64,000 nucleotides of DNA from Neobacillus cucumis (GCF_016908975.1 NZ_JAFBEX010000020.1:1-64000), one strand, 5' to 3'; positions 54,592 to 63,487 are shown, counted from the first letter of the stretch. Notes: generated from the letters alone by a model not told the origin. Numbers and translations are program-made.

Positions 54592-55386
54592 ATGAGTATG
54601 AAAAAAGAATGGTACTTAGAATATGAGATTCAAAAAAACCGTCCCGGTCTCTTGGGTGACATATCCTCTTTATTAGGAATGCTGGCAATTAATATTGTCA
54701 CTATTAATGGTGTTGATGAAGGCAGACGCGGTTTACTTATCTTAGCAAAAGATGATGACCAAATAAAACGGTTAGAGTCAATTTTAAATACTATGGACAC
54801 AATAAAGGTAATAAAACTAAGAGAACCGAAACTGCGTGACAGACTTGCAGTTAGGCATGGTCGTTATATACAAAGGGATGCTGATGATAAAAAAACATTC
54901 CGATTTGTAAGAGATGAGCTTGGATTATTAGTTGATTTTATGGCAGAATTATTTAAGCAGGAGGGACATAAACTCATCGGTATTCGGGGAATGCCTCGAG
55001 TCGGGAAAACGGAATCTCTCGTTGCTGCAAGTGTTTGTGCAAACAAACGATGGTTGTTTGTTTCTTCTACTCTGTTAAAGCAAACGATTCGCAATCAATT
55101 GATTGAAGATGAATACAATGCTAACAATTTGTTTATTCTTGATGGGATTGTTTCAACCAGACGTGCTAACGAGCGGCACTGGCAGCTTGTTCGTGAAATT
55201 ATGCGCATGCCGTCTGTTAAAGTAATAGAGCATCCTGATATTTTTGTACAAAATTCAGAGTACACGCTTGACGATTTTGATTATATTATTGAACTTCGAA
55301 ACCATGCAGATGAAGAAATAACCTACGATGTCGTTGACCAGCATAATATGTTCACTGGATCTGACTTTGGGGATTTTGATTTTTAA
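54592..55386 (+). CDS. ymfK: YmfK-type protein: ACT domain plus P-loop (DUF3388)
   Basis: The 264-residue protein has an N-terminal ACT-like domain (EYEIQKNRPGLLGDISSLLG; NIVTINGVDEGRRGLLIL, 10-55). A P-loop follows: GMPRVGKTES (133-142) fits GxxxxGK[ST]. The function is unknown in B. subtilis. The frame opens at TTG 54565; ATG 54592 after GGGGGT gives the start MSMKKEWYLEY, and a second ATG at 54598 is equally possible. ymfM follows after 20 nt. Confidence 0.88.
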   Translation: MSMKKEWYLEYEIQKNRPGLLGDISSLLGMLAINIVTINGVDEGRRGLLILAKDDDQIKRLESILNTMDTIKVIKLREPKLRDRLAVRHGRYIQRDADDKKTFRFVRDELGLLVDFMAELFKQEGHKLIGIRGMPRVGKTESLVAASVCANKRWLFVSSTLLKQTIRNQLIEDEYNANNLFILDGIVSTRRANERHWQLVREIMRMPSVKVIEHPDIFVQNSEYTLDDFDYIIELRNHADEEITYDVVDQHNMFTGSDFGDFDF

Positions 55387-55406
55387 TAAATTGGAAGGTG
55401 TTACAG

Positions 55407-56309
55407 TTGACGGAATTAGGGAATCGATTAAAGGAAACCCGATTAGCTAAAAACTTAAGCTTAGATGATCTTCAAACCATTACCAAAATTCAAAAACGAT
55501 ATTTAGTTGGTATTGAAGAAGGTAATTATGAAAGCATGCCCGGAAATTTCTACGTAAGGGCCTTTATTAAGCAATATGCAGAAGCACTTAATTTAAATCC
55601 TGATGAAATCTTTGAAACCTATCAGAATGAAATTCCTGCCTCCCATAATGATGAGATTCATCATTTATCTAGGGTGAAAACGCACAAAGCAATTTCAGAG
55701 CGGAGCTCAAAAGTATTTGATCTACTGCCAAAGGTTTTAATTGGTGTGTTTGTCATTGGTATTGCGAGTCTTTTATATTATTTTATTTCCAATAATGTTG
55801 GAGATAATAAAAATCAAACACTTAGCAATGACACACAGAAAGTTAAAATTGAAAAATCTACCGAGCTTGAAAAGTTAAACTCTGATCAGACGGCAAAAAC
55901 AGACACTAATGATAGTGTTACGAATAAAGAAACAACCACGACTAAAAAAGAGGCAACACCTGCCCCAGTAACACCAAAGCAAGAATTAACGGCTGTTCAA
56001 AAACAAGGTACTACGACAACATATGACTTGAAAAATGCAGATAAATTTGTCATTAAGCTAGTTTCTAAAGGACAAACCTGGGTAAGCATTAAAAACGGAA
56101 AACAGAAAACCTTTTTCCATGGAATGCTTATAAAAGGTAAAACCGAGAGTCAAACACAAGATTTGTCGACAGAAACGATGGCTATTATAAGAGTCGGAAA
56201 CGCTGCAAATACAGACATTTACGTGAATGACCAAAAGCTTGAGTATGCGATTCCAGCAACAGCCAATGTTCAGAACATCAAGATTCAATATGTTCTGAAG
56301 AATGAATAG
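55407..56309 (+). CDS. ymfM: RodZ-like membrane protein YmfM (HTH + TM + DUF4115)
   Basis: This 300-residue protein has an N-terminal HTH_25 Xre-like domain (LGNRLKETRLAKNLSLDDLQ), one membrane helix (VLIGVFVIGIASLLYYF), a Thr/Lys-rich linker and an extracytoplasmic DUF4115 domain, the layout of RodZ that links MreB to the cell wall. The frame opens at GTG 55398 inside the ribosome site; the TTG at 55407 after GGAAGGTG gives the typical start MTELGNRLKE. It precedes pgsA. Confidence 0.9.
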   Translation: MTELGNRLKETRLAKNLSLDDLQTITKIQKRYLVGIEEGNYESMPGNFYVRAFIKQYAEALNLNPDEIFETYQNEIPASHNDEIHHLSRVKTHKAISERSSKVFDLLPKVLIGVFVIGIASLLYYFISNNVGDNKNQTLSNDTQKVKIEKSTELEKLNSDQTAKTDTNDSVTNKETTTTKKEATPAPVTPKQELTAVQKQGTTTTYDLKNADKFVIKLVSKGQTWVSIKNGKQKTFFHGMLIKGKTESQTQDLSTETMAIIRVGNAANTDIYVNDQKLEYAIPATANVQNIKIQYVLKNE

Positions 56310-56338
56310 TCATCTGCTGATGACTATTTTTCACTTTT
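56306..56338 (+). terminator. Intrinsic terminator of ymfK-ymfM
   Basis: ATAGTCATC and GATGACTAT pair perfectly around TGCT, overlapping the ymfM stop, and are followed by TTTTTC and more T. Confidence 0.85.
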
Positions 56339-56360
56339 TTCAAAGATAAGGAGAAGAATT

Positions 56361-56945
56361 ATGAATATTCCTAATAGAATAACGGTATCAAGGATCCTAC
56401 TAATCCCATTATTCTTAATCATTATGCTCGTACCTTTTGATTGGGGCGATATGCATCTTCTCGGCGCAGATTTACCTGTCACTCATTTTGTTGGAGCACT
56501 CATTTTTATATTCGCTTCAACTACAGACTGGGTTGACGGTTATTACGCCCGAAAATTTAATCTGGTGACAAATATGGGCAAATTCCTTGATCCATTAGCT
56601 GATAAATTACTAGTGTCAGCCGCCTTAATCGTTCTTGTTGAACTTAACGATGTTTATGCCCCTTCATGGATTGTGATTATTATCATCAGCAGAGAATTTG
56701 CTGTTACCGGACTTCGCTTGTTATTGGCGGGTGAGGGTGAGGTAGTGGCAGCAAATATGCTTGGTAAAATTAAGACCTGGACACAAATTATCGCCATTTC
56801 GTCGTTATTATTACATAATTTTATTTTTGCAATGATTCCTTTCCGCTTTGATATTTTGTCATTATGGGTTGCGATGTTTTTTACCATTTGGTCTGGCTGG
56901 GATTATTTCGCCAAGAACAGTCATGTGTTAAAAAACTCAAAATAG
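56361..56945 (+). CDS. pgsA: CDP-diacylglycerol-glycerol-3-phosphate 3-phosphatidyltransferase
   Basis: It makes phosphatidylglycerophosphate from CDP-diacylglycerol (from CdsA) and glycerol-3-phosphate. The CDP-alcohol phosphotransferase motif is complete: Asp59-Gly60, Ala63-Arg64, Gly73, Asp77 and Asp81. About five hydrophobic helices fill the 194 residues. GATAAGGAGA precedes the ATG. cinA starts 36 nt downstream. Confidence 0.97.
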   Translation: MNIPNRITVSRILLIPLFLIIMLVPFDWGDMHLLGADLPVTHFVGALIFIFASTTDWVDGYYARKFNLVTNMGKFLDPLADKLLVSAALIVLVELNDVYAPSWIVIIIISREFAVTGLRLLLAGEGEVVAANMLGKIKTWTQIIAISSLLLHNFIFAMIPFRFDILSLWVAMFFTIWSGWDYFAKNSHVLKNSK

Positions 56946-56981
56946 GTCTGAAAATGGTTTGTTTTTAAGGGGGAGAAGGGC

Positions 56982-58235
56982 TTGAAAAATGCTGAAATTA
57001 TTGCGGTTGGTTCAGAGTTATTGCTTGGACAAATTGTTAACACTAATGCCCGATTTATTTCACAGCAGTTAGCGGATCTTGGAATTAACGTATTTTTTCA
57101 TACGGTTGTCGGCGATAATCCTGACAGACTTCTATCTGCGATCAAAACGGCAGAAAAACGGGCTAATGTCATTATTTTTACTGGCGGTTTAGGGCCAACA
57201 AAAGATGATTTAACGAAGGAAACAATTGCCCATCATCTAGGAAAGAATCTTGTAATGGATCAAAATGCACTAGAGTCCATTGAGTTGTACTTCTCTCGGA
57301 CAAACCGGGTGATGACGGAAAATAATCGAAAGCAAGCATTGGTGTTAGAAGGGTCTCATATCCTTCCAAATGACCACGGTATGGCTCCTGGAATGGTGCT
57401 TGAAACAAATGGGAACACCTATATGCTACTTCCGGGTCCTCCAAAGGAAATGGAGCCTATGTTCCGTTATTATGGCTGTCCAGCACTTTCTCCTAAAGAT
57501 GCGGTCAATGAAAAAATTGTTTCAAGGGTTCTGCGTTTCTTTGGAATTGGTGAAGCGGCACTAGAAACAGAAATTATCGACCTAATTGATGCCCAAAGTA
57601 ATCCAACGATCGCACCGCTTGCCGGAGATGGAGAAGTCACACTTCGTTTGACGGCAAAACATGTGGATGAGGCTGTTGCACAGTCTATGCTGGATGAAGT
57701 GGAAAAAGCCATTAGAGTCCGAGTAGGACAGTTTATTTATGGTTATGATGATACTTCATTATTAGCAGAGCTGACGAATGTGTTAAAGGAAAAAAAGCTT
57801 GCTATTACTGCTGCAGAGAGTTTGACAGGGGGCTTGTTTCAGAAGGAACTAACTTCGATTTCGGGCGCAAGTGCTGTGTTTAAAGGCGGCGTGGTTTGTT
57901 ATTCGAATGAAGTGAAGAATAAAGTGCTGCGCGTGAAGCAAGAAACGCTTGAAAAGGATGGTGCTGTGAGTGAGCAGTGTGCCTTAGAGCTTGCAGAAAA
58001 TGCAGCAGATCTAATTGGTGCTGACATTGGTATTAGTTTCACTGGTGTAGCAGGTCCCAATGAGTTAGAAGGTAAACCAGTTGGCACGGTCTATATTGGG
58101 GTTGCGATTAAGGGGAGACCTACAGTAGTGGAAAAGCTAACACTTAGCGGTACGAGGGAAGCAATTCGTAATCGTGCGGTGAAATATGGCTGCTATTTTA
58201 TTTTGCAGAATTTAAAAGTATCACAGAATGCGTAA
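56982..58235 (+). CDS. cinA: Competence/damage-inducible protein CinA
   Basis: CinA proteins act as NMN deamidase and ADP-ribose pyrophosphatase, and cinA is often cotranscribed with recA. The N-terminal MoCF-like domain shows AEIIAVGSELLLGQIVNTNA and FTGGLGPTKDDLT. The C-terminal NMN deamidase domain shows ITAAESLTGGLFQKELTSIS and ISFTGVAGPNELEGKPVGTV. The length of 417 aa is typical. The start is TTG at 56982 after GGGGGAGAAGG. A strong terminator and the 52-bp repeat array separate it from recA. Confidence 0.96.
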   Translation: MKNAEIIAVGSELLLGQIVNTNARFISQQLADLGINVFFHTVVGDNPDRLLSAIKTAEKRANVIIFTGGLGPTKDDLTKETIAHHLGKNLVMDQNALESIELYFSRTNRVMTENNRKQALVLEGSHILPNDHGMAPGMVLETNGNTYMLLPGPPKEMEPMFRYYGCPALSPKDAVNEKIVSRVLRFFGIGEAALETEIIDLIDAQSNPTIAPLAGDGEVTLRLTAKHVDEAVAQSMLDEVEKAIRVRVGQFIYGYDDTSLLAELTNVLKEKKLAITAAESLTGGLFQKELTSISGASAVFKGGVVCYSNEVKNKVLRVKQETLEKDGAVSEQCALELAENAADLIGADIGISFTGVAGPNELEGKPVGTVYIGVAIKGRPTVVEKLTLSGTREAIRNRAVKYGCYFILQNLKVSQNA

Positions 58236-58261
58236 TAGCGTTCTGTGATTTTTTATTTTTT
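58220..58261 (+). terminator. Strong intrinsic terminator of cinA
   Basis: ATCACAGAATGC and GCGTTCTGTGAT form a 12-bp stem (with a G-U) overlapping the cinA stop, followed by a long T run. cinA and recA are therefore probably not one transcript. Confidence 0.93.
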
Positions 58262-58319
58262 GGGGGATGTGTGGTTGCGGCGAGGGTAATTTTCAGTGTG
58301 TTCTGTCGGAGTGGGGTGT

Positions 58320-58778
58320 GATTCGGACAGTCGGGAGCCAAAATCAGATTACACTGTCCGAATGAGAGTGTGATTCGGACAGCCCGGAGCCAAAATCAGA
58401 AAGCACTGTCTGAATAAGGGGGCGATTCGGACAGCCCGGAGCAAAATATAGCTTGCGCTGTCCGAATGAGGGGAGGATTCGGACAGCCCGGAGCCAAAAT
58501 GAGAATGCCCTGTCCGAATGAGGGTGTGATTCGGACAGCACAGAGCACAATGAGAATGCCCTGTCCGAATAAGGTTGAGATTCGGACAGTCCGGAGCAAA
58601 ATACAGAATGCCCTGTCCGAATAAGGATGTGATTCGGACAGCCCGGAGCCAAAATCAGAATGCCCTGTCCGAATAAGGGTGTGATTCGGACAGTCCGGAG
58701 CAAAAAAAAGCTTGCGCTGTCCGAATGAGAGTAGGATTCGGACAGCCTGGAGCCAAAATCAGATCGCCCTGTCCGAAT
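58320..58778. repeat. Array of nine 52-bp hairpin repeats between cinA and recA
   Basis: GATTCGGACAG occurs at 58320, 58372, 58424, 58476, 58528, 58579, 58631, 58683 and 58735, a period of 52 bp (51 once). Each unit ends in CTGTCCGAAT, the exact complement of ATTCGGACAG, around a spacer built on CCGGAGCCAAAATCAGAATG. Eight units keep both arms perfectly; unit 2 has CTGTCTGAAT. The spacers between units read roughly AAGGGTGT or GAGGGTGT. Spacers are repeated, not unique, so this is not a CRISPR array. It starts just after the cinA terminator. Confidence 0.95.
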
Positions 58779-59060
58779 GAGAATCGTATCCGGTTACCCT
58801 TAGCTGTTTCCTGCCGATATTGTTCAACTCAGCGCACCTATTCAGATTGGAGGATTATATTAAGTCAGTATGGATTTTTAATTGAAATGATCTCCACAAT
58901 TATAGGAATATTAAGCGATTAATAAACTACTACTCTTAAAACCCTCAAAAATTTGATTTTTCAGATAAGAAGGAGAAATACGCTTATCAGCAGGTAATGG
59001 ATAATAGAAAGACAAAAAAAGGGGTTATATACCTGTTTTCCCAGTATAAATTGTTTATAA
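58779..59060 (+). other. Spacer between the 52-bp array and the recA promoter region
   Basis: No ribosome site precedes a convincing ORF (the longest plus-strand frame runs through the last array unit and has no support). The sequence is AT-rich from 58860 on. Confidence 0.5.
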
Positions 59061-59066
59061 AAGGGT

Positions 59067-59080
59067 CGAATAAATGTTCG
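59067..59080. promoter_or_regulatory. LexA (SOS) box upstream of recA
   Basis: CGAATAAATGTTCG matches the Bacillus SOS consensus CGAAC-N4-GTTCG at nine of ten arm positions. It lies just upstream of the recA promoter -35 box, where repression by LexA is expected. Confidence 0.75.
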
Positions 59081-59089
59081 CTTTTTTAC

Positions 59090-59118
59090 TCGACAAATAA
59101 ATGAAAAAAAGGTATAGT
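59090..59118 (+). promoter_or_regulatory. Sigma-A promoter of recA
   Basis: TCGACA (59090-59095) and TATAGT (59113-59118) have a 17-nt spacer. Transcription would start near 59125, giving a leader of about 65 nt. Confidence 0.65.
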
Positions 59119-59190
59119 AGTTATAGGATTTATATTCATAGACTTAAACGAAATAATTCAATTCTTTATATAAAAAAGGAGGAACTATTT

Positions 59191-60234
59191 GTGAGTGACC
59201 GCAAGGCCGCCTTAGAGATGGCGTTAAAGCAAATAGAAAAACAATTTGGTAAAGGCTCAATTATGAAAATGGGTGAGCAAACGGAAACAAGGATATCAAC
59301 TGTTCCTAGTGGTTCTTTAGCACTTGATGCGGCACTTGGTGTAGGTGGATACCCTAGAGGCCGTATTATCGAAATATATGGACCAGAAAGCTCTGGTAAA
59401 ACAACCGTAGCCCTTCATGCAATCGCAGAAGTTCAAGCTAAAGGCGGACAAGCAGCGTTTATTGATGCTGAGCATGCGCTGGATCCGACTTATGCACATA
59501 AACTTGGTGTAAATATTGATGAATTACTTTTATCCCAGCCTGACACAGGTGAACAAGCACTTGAAATCGCTGAAGCCTTAGTACGAAGCGGTGCTGTCGA
59601 TATTATCGTTATCGATTCAGTTGCAGCATTAGTACCTAAAGCAGAAATCGAAGGAGAAATGGGTGACGCTCACGTAGGTTTACAAGCCCGTTTAATGTCA
59701 CAAGCCCTTCGTAAACTATCAGGTGCAATCAACAAATCAAAAACAATCGCCATCTTCATTAACCAGATTCGTGAGAAGGTAGGGGTCATGTTCGGGAACC
59801 CCGAGACGACACCTGGTGGTCGTGCACTTAAATTCTATTCAACCGTCCGTCTTGAAGTGCGCCGTGCTGAAACATTAAAGCAAGGCAACGACATGGTTGG
59901 TAACAAGACAAAAATTAAAGTCGTAAAGAACAAAGTAGCGCCGCCATTCCGTGTAGCAGAAGTCGATATTATGTATGGAGAAGGGATCTCTAAAGAAGGC
60001 GAGATCATCGATCTAGGCTCTGAACTAGATATCGTCCAAAAAAGCGGTTCATGGTACTCCTATAACGATGAAAGACTTGGCCAAGGCCGTGAAAATGCGA
60101 AATTATTCTTAAAAGAAAATCCTGATACCCGTCAGGAAATCATGCTGAAAATCCGTGAACACTACGGTTTAGATGGTGATAAAATGGTGACGGAAACTGA
60201 GGAAGACGAACAGTTTAATTTATTAGATAATTAG
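59191..60234 (+). CDS. recA: RecA recombinase
   Basis: RecA polymerises on single-stranded DNA, drives strand exchange and triggers LexA self-cleavage. The start is GTG at 59191 after AAAGGAGG; the frame is open 90 nt further up but without a site. The Walker A motif GPESSGKT is at about 64-71, and IVIDSVAALVPKAEIEGEMG holds Walker B. IFINQIREKVGVMFGNPETT is the DNA-binding loop region. The 347 residues match the Bacillus length. Flanks: LexA box upstream, terminator downstream. Confidence 0.98.
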   Translation: MSDRKAALEMALKQIEKQFGKGSIMKMGEQTETRISTVPSGSLALDAALGVGGYPRGRIIEIYGPESSGKTTVALHAIAEVQAKGGQAAFIDAEHALDPTYAHKLGVNIDELLLSQPDTGEQALEIAEALVRSGAVDIIVIDSVAALVPKAEIEGEMGDAHVGLQARLMSQALRKLSGAINKSKTIAIFINQIREKVGVMFGNPETTPGGRALKFYSTVRLEVRRAETLKQGNDMVGNKTKIKVVKNKVAPPFRVAEVDIMYGEGISKEGEIIDLGSELDIVQKSGSWYSYNDERLGQGRENAKLFLKENPDTRQEIMLKIREHYGLDGDKMVTETEEDEQFNLLDN

Positions 60235-60243
60235 AATTTTGTG

Positions 60244-60273
60244 AGCAAAGCCTGACATAGGTTTTGCTTTTTT
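60244..60273 (+). terminator. Intrinsic terminator of recA
   Basis: AGCAAAGCCT and AGGTTTTGCT pair (mismatched at one position) around GACAT, followed by T6. Confidence 0.75.
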
Positions 60274-60390
60274 AATAAGAAAATGAATAAAAATACAAAA
60301 TAATAAATAAATATTCATATATAAAAAGCAAACTTACAGCCCATCAATTGTGAAATTCTAAATATTTCAAAATGCTGTTTGGACAAAGCC

Positions 60391-60419
60391 TTGACAATAA
60401 ATATTCACAGCCTTACAAT
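60391..60419 (+). promoter_or_regulatory. Sigma-A promoter of rny
   Basis: A consensus TTGACA (60391-60396) and TACAAT (60414-60419) have a 17-nt spacer. The leader to the rny start is about 130 nt and AT-rich; no named riboswitch was seen. The rest of the recA-rny gap holds only the recA terminator. Confidence 0.75.
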
Positions 60420-60556
60420 TAACATGTATATTTTACATTTTTGGAAATATTACATTGTGAAAAGCCTTGGTGCTTGGTGTATATTGAGTCTAAACAATGT
60501 ACATGCCGACACTTAAAAAAAGAACAAAAAGTTAATAGCAAGAGGGGGTGTAACGA

Positions 60557-62116
60557 TTGGATATAATTACGATCATCTCCATTTTGCTTGGCCTTATCGT
60601 CGGTGCCGTTGTTGGCTATTTTGTTCATAAATCCATTGCTGATGCAAAAGTAGCAGGTGCAAAGAATGCTGCAGAGCAGATTCTTGAAGATGCGAAACGT
60701 GATGCTGATTCATTGAAAAAAGAAGCTTTGCTTGAAGCAAAGGATGAAATTCACAAGCTTCGAACTGAAGCTGAACGTGAGGTTCGTGAACGAAGAAATG
60801 AAATGCAAAAACAAGAAAACCGTTTACTGCAAAGAGAAGAGAATTTAGATCGAAAAGAGGATACGTTGAATAAGCGTGAAAATCTTTTAGAAAAGAAGGA
60901 TGATTCTCTAAACCAAAGACAACAGCATATTGAAGAGATGGAAAGCAAAGTGGACGAGTTGGTACGTAAACAACAAACAGAACTCGAACGAATTTCGAGC
61001 TTAACTCGCGAGGAAGCAAAAACAATCATTATCGATAAAATGGAGCAAGAGCTTACTCATGACACAGCTATAATGATTAAAGAAAGTGAAAACCGAGCAA
61101 AAGAGGAAGCCGACAAGAAAGCAAAGGAAATCCTTTCCCTAGCTATCCAGCGTTGCGCTGCTGACCATGTTGCGGAAACGACTGTCTCTGTCGTCAACCT
61201 TCCGAATGATGAAATGAAAGGCCGGATTATTGGTCGTGAAGGAAGAAACATTCGTACACTTGAAACGTTAACGGGAATTGACTTGATTATTGATGATACT
61301 CCTGAAGCTGTCATTTTATCAGGCTTTGATCCGATTCGGAGAGAAACGGCTCGTTTAGCTTTAGAGAAGTTAGTCCAAGACGGACGAATCCATCCAGCCC
61401 GAATTGAAGAAATGGTTGAAAAATCTCGTCGTGAAGTGGATGAATACATCCGTGAAGTCGGAGAGCAAACAACCTTTGAAGTGGGTGTTCATGGACTCCA
61501 TCCGGATCTTATTAAAATCCTTGGTCGCTTAAAATTCCGTACCAGCTACGGGCAAAATGTCCTTAAGCACTCCATGGAAGTGGCTCAGCTTTCAGGCTTG
61601 TTAGCTGCGGAACTTGGACAGGATGAAACACTGGCTCGTCGTGCTGGTTTGCTGCATGACATTGGTAAGGCAATTGACCACGAGGTTGAAGGCAGCCATG
61701 TGGAAATTGGGGTAGAACTTGCAACCAAATACAAAGAACACCCTGTAGTAATCAATAGTATTGCATCCCACCATGGTGATACAGCACCAACATCTATCAT
61801 TGCCGTTCTTGTAGCAGCAGCAGATGCCTTGTCTGCGGCTAGACCAGGAGCTCGTAGTGAAACATTGGAGAATTATATTCGCCGCCTTGAAAAGCTTGAG
61901 GAGATTTCAGAGTCATATGAAGGTGTTGAAAAGTCTTTTGCGATTCAAGCAGGTAGAGAAGTACGTATTATTGTAAGACCAGACGCAATTGATGATCTTG
62001 CCGCCCATCGATTGGCACGCGATATTCGAAAGCGAATCGAAGAGGAACTTGATTATCCAGGACATATTAAAGTGACCGTTATCCGTGAGACACGGGCGGT
62101 TGAATATGCAAAATAA
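60557..62116 (+). CDS. rny: Ribonuclease Y
   Basis: This membrane-bound endoribonuclease starts the decay of many Bacillus mRNAs. One N-terminal helix (ISILLGLIVGAVVGYFV) is followed by a long charged coiled coil (about 30-200), a KH domain (GRIIGREGRNIRTLE at about 221) and an HD domain with LLHDIGKAIDHE at about 364. The 519 aa match B. subtilis RNase Y. The start is TTG at 60557 after AGAGGGGGTG. Confidence 0.98.
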   Translation: MDIITIISILLGLIVGAVVGYFVHKSIADAKVAGAKNAAEQILEDAKRDADSLKKEALLEAKDEIHKLRTEAEREVRERRNEMQKQENRLLQREENLDRKEDTLNKRENLLEKKDDSLNQRQQHIEEMESKVDELVRKQQTELERISSLTREEAKTIIIDKMEQELTHDTAIMIKESENRAKEEADKKAKEILSLAIQRCAADHVAETTVSVVNLPNDEMKGRIIGREGRNIRTLETLTGIDLIIDDTPEAVILSGFDPIRRETARLALEKLVQDGRIHPARIEEMVEKSRREVDEYIREVGEQTTFEVGVHGLHPDLIKILGRLKFRTSYGQNVLKHSMEVAQLSGLLAAELGQDETLARRAGLLHDIGKAIDHEVEGSHVEIGVELATKYKEHPVVINSIASHHGDTAPTSIIAVLVAAADALSAARPGARSETLENYIRRLEKLEEISESYEGVEKSFAIQAGREVRIIVRPDAIDDLAAHRLARDIRKRIEEELDYPGHIKVTVIRETRAVEYAK

Positions 62117-62147
62117 AGCGGTGCAAATTGCACTGCTTTATTTTTTT
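62114..62147 (+). terminator. Intrinsic terminator of rny
   Basis: TAAAGCGGTGCAA and GCACTGCTTTA pair across the rny stop codon and are followed by T7. Confidence 0.9.
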
Positions 62148-62230
62148 GAGTACAGTAAATGGCGATTAAAGAGAAATCATATGTGAGACAATTTAAACAA
62201 TACTAATTTTGTTAGACGAAAGGAAATACA

Positions 62231-63028
62231 ATGAATTTACTTTTTATTGGAGATGTAGTCGGCTCTCCAGGCCGTGATATGGTGAAGGAATTTTTGCCAA
62301 AATTAAAGGAAAAATACCGCCCCAATTTTACGATTATAAATGGTGAGAATGCGGCAGGGGGCAAGGGAATTACCGAAAAAATCTATCGGGAGTTTTTAAG
62401 TCAAGGTGCACAAGCTGTTACACTTGGCAACCATGCTTGGGATAACCGAGAGATATTTGAGTTTATTGATTCAGCCAAAAACATGATAAGACCTGCTAAT
62501 TTTCCTGAAGGGACACCGGGAAAGGGGTTGGCTTTTTTCAAAGTGAATGAATTTGAAATCGCGGTTATGAATCTTCAGGGTCGAACCTTTATGTCACCTT
62601 TAGATTGTCCTTTTCGAAAAGCAGATGAACTAGTCCAAATCGCCAGGGAACGGACTCCATTTATCTTTGTGGATTTTCATGCGGAGGTCACAAGTGAGAA
62701 ACAAGCAATGGGCTGGTATTTAGATGGAAGAGTATCGGCAGTAATTGGTACCCACACACATGTTCAAACTGCTGACAACCGAATTTTACCTGGAGGTACC
62801 GGCTATTTATCTGATGTTGGGATGACAGGTCCGTACGATGGTATTCTAGGCGTAGATCGCGAGTTAGTACTAAAAAGGTTCTTAACGAGTCTGCCGGTTA
62901 GATTCGAAGTACCTAAGTCAGAACGAAACCAGTTGAGCGCCGTTTACATAGAACTAGATCGGAAAACAGGTTTAGCTAAGAAAATAGAACCAATCCAAAT
63001 CAATGACGATCATCCTTTTTACAGTTAA
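62231..63028 (+). CDS. ymdB: YmdB metallophosphodiesterase
   Basis: This cyclic-nucleotide and phosphodiester hydrolase affects biofilm and motility choices in B. subtilis. The calcineurin-like metal ligands Asp8 (FIGDVVGSPG), Glu39 (INGENAAGG), Asn67-His68 (LGNHAWDN), His150 (VDFHAE), His175 and His177 (GTHTHVQTAD) are all present. The length of 265 aa is typical. The rny-ymdB order is conserved. A terminator follows. Confidence 0.96.
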   Translation: MNLLFIGDVVGSPGRDMVKEFLPKLKEKYRPNFTIINGENAAGGKGITEKIYREFLSQGAQAVTLGNHAWDNREIFEFIDSAKNMIRPANFPEGTPGKGLAFFKVNEFEIAVMNLQGRTFMSPLDCPFRKADELVQIARERTPFIFVDFHAEVTSEKQAMGWYLDGRVSAVIGTHTHVQTADNRILPGGTGYLSDVGMTGPYDGILGVDRELVLKRFLTSLPVRFEVPKSERNQLSAVYIELDRKTGLAKKIEPIQINDDHPFYS

Positions 63029-63058
63029 AAAAGCTTCCCTGTCAGTGAAGCTTTTTTG
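63027..63058 (+). terminator. Intrinsic terminator of ymdB
   Basis: AAAAAGCTTC and GAAGCTTTTTT pair around a loop of about 10 nt, ending in T6. Confidence 0.9.
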
Positions 63059-63117
63059 TTAATTCCCTTAGAAATAGGCAAATGGTTTTTGCGAAAATCT
63101 TGACTTTTTTCGTCCAA

Positions 63118-63147
63118 GCCGGAATATGTCTTTTCACCACTGAATAT
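63118..63147 (+). promoter_or_regulatory. Sigma-H promoter of spoVS
   Basis: GCCGGAATA (63118-63126) and ACTGAATAT (63139-63147) are 12 nt apart. This matches the sigma-H pattern RnAGGAWWW-N11/12-RnnGAATWW except for the A of AGGA. spoVS is a sigma-H gene in B. subtilis. The start would be about 75 nt before the ATG. Confidence 0.65.
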
Positions 63148-63226
63148 AGTAGCAGTGGAATGTTATAACCTGATTTGTTCATGAACTGCTCATGCGGGAT
63201 CGGGATTTTCTAAGGGGGAGCTAGGG

Positions 63227-63487
63227 ATGGAAATATTAAAAGTTTCAGCAAAATCTAATCCTAATTCTGTAGCTGGTGCACTTGCCGGAGTTCTGCGTGA
63301 AAGAGGTGCAGCAGAAATACAGGCAATTGGTGCGGGTGCATTAAATCAAGCCGTAAAGGCAGTAGCGATTGCAAGAGGATTTGTAGCACCTAGCGGAGTT
63401 GATTTAATTTGTATCCCTGCGTTTACCGATATTTTGATTGACGGGGAAGAACGCACAGCAATTAAGCTTATTGTGGAGCCAAGGTAG
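63227..63487 (+). CDS. spoVS: Stage V sporulation protein S
   Basis: This is a small (86 aa) Alba-fold, nucleic acid-binding sporulation protein. The sequence EILKVSAKSNPNSVAGALAG and NQAVKAVAIARGFVAPSGVD matches the family almost without change. It is needed for spore coat assembly and septation control in B. subtilis. A GGGGGAG site precedes the ATG. A perfect terminator follows. Confidence 0.98.
   Translation: MEILKVSAKSNPNSVAGALAGVLRERGAAEIQAIGAGALNQAVKAVAIARGFVAPSGVDLICIPAFTDILIDGEERTAIKLIVEPR

Noticed and set aside
58344..58703. Minus-strand ORF of 119 codons inside the 52-bp array
   Set aside because: Open frames arise because the 52-bp unit lacks stops in these phases and shifts frame each unit; no ribosome site or known domain.
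58320..58778. CRISPR array
   Set aside because: The sequence between the arms is repeated from unit to unit, each unit is itself a dyad, and no cas gene is in the window.
58725..58922. Plus-strand 65-codon ORF overlapping the end of the array
   Set aside because: No ribosome site, partly repeat sequence, no similarity to a known family.
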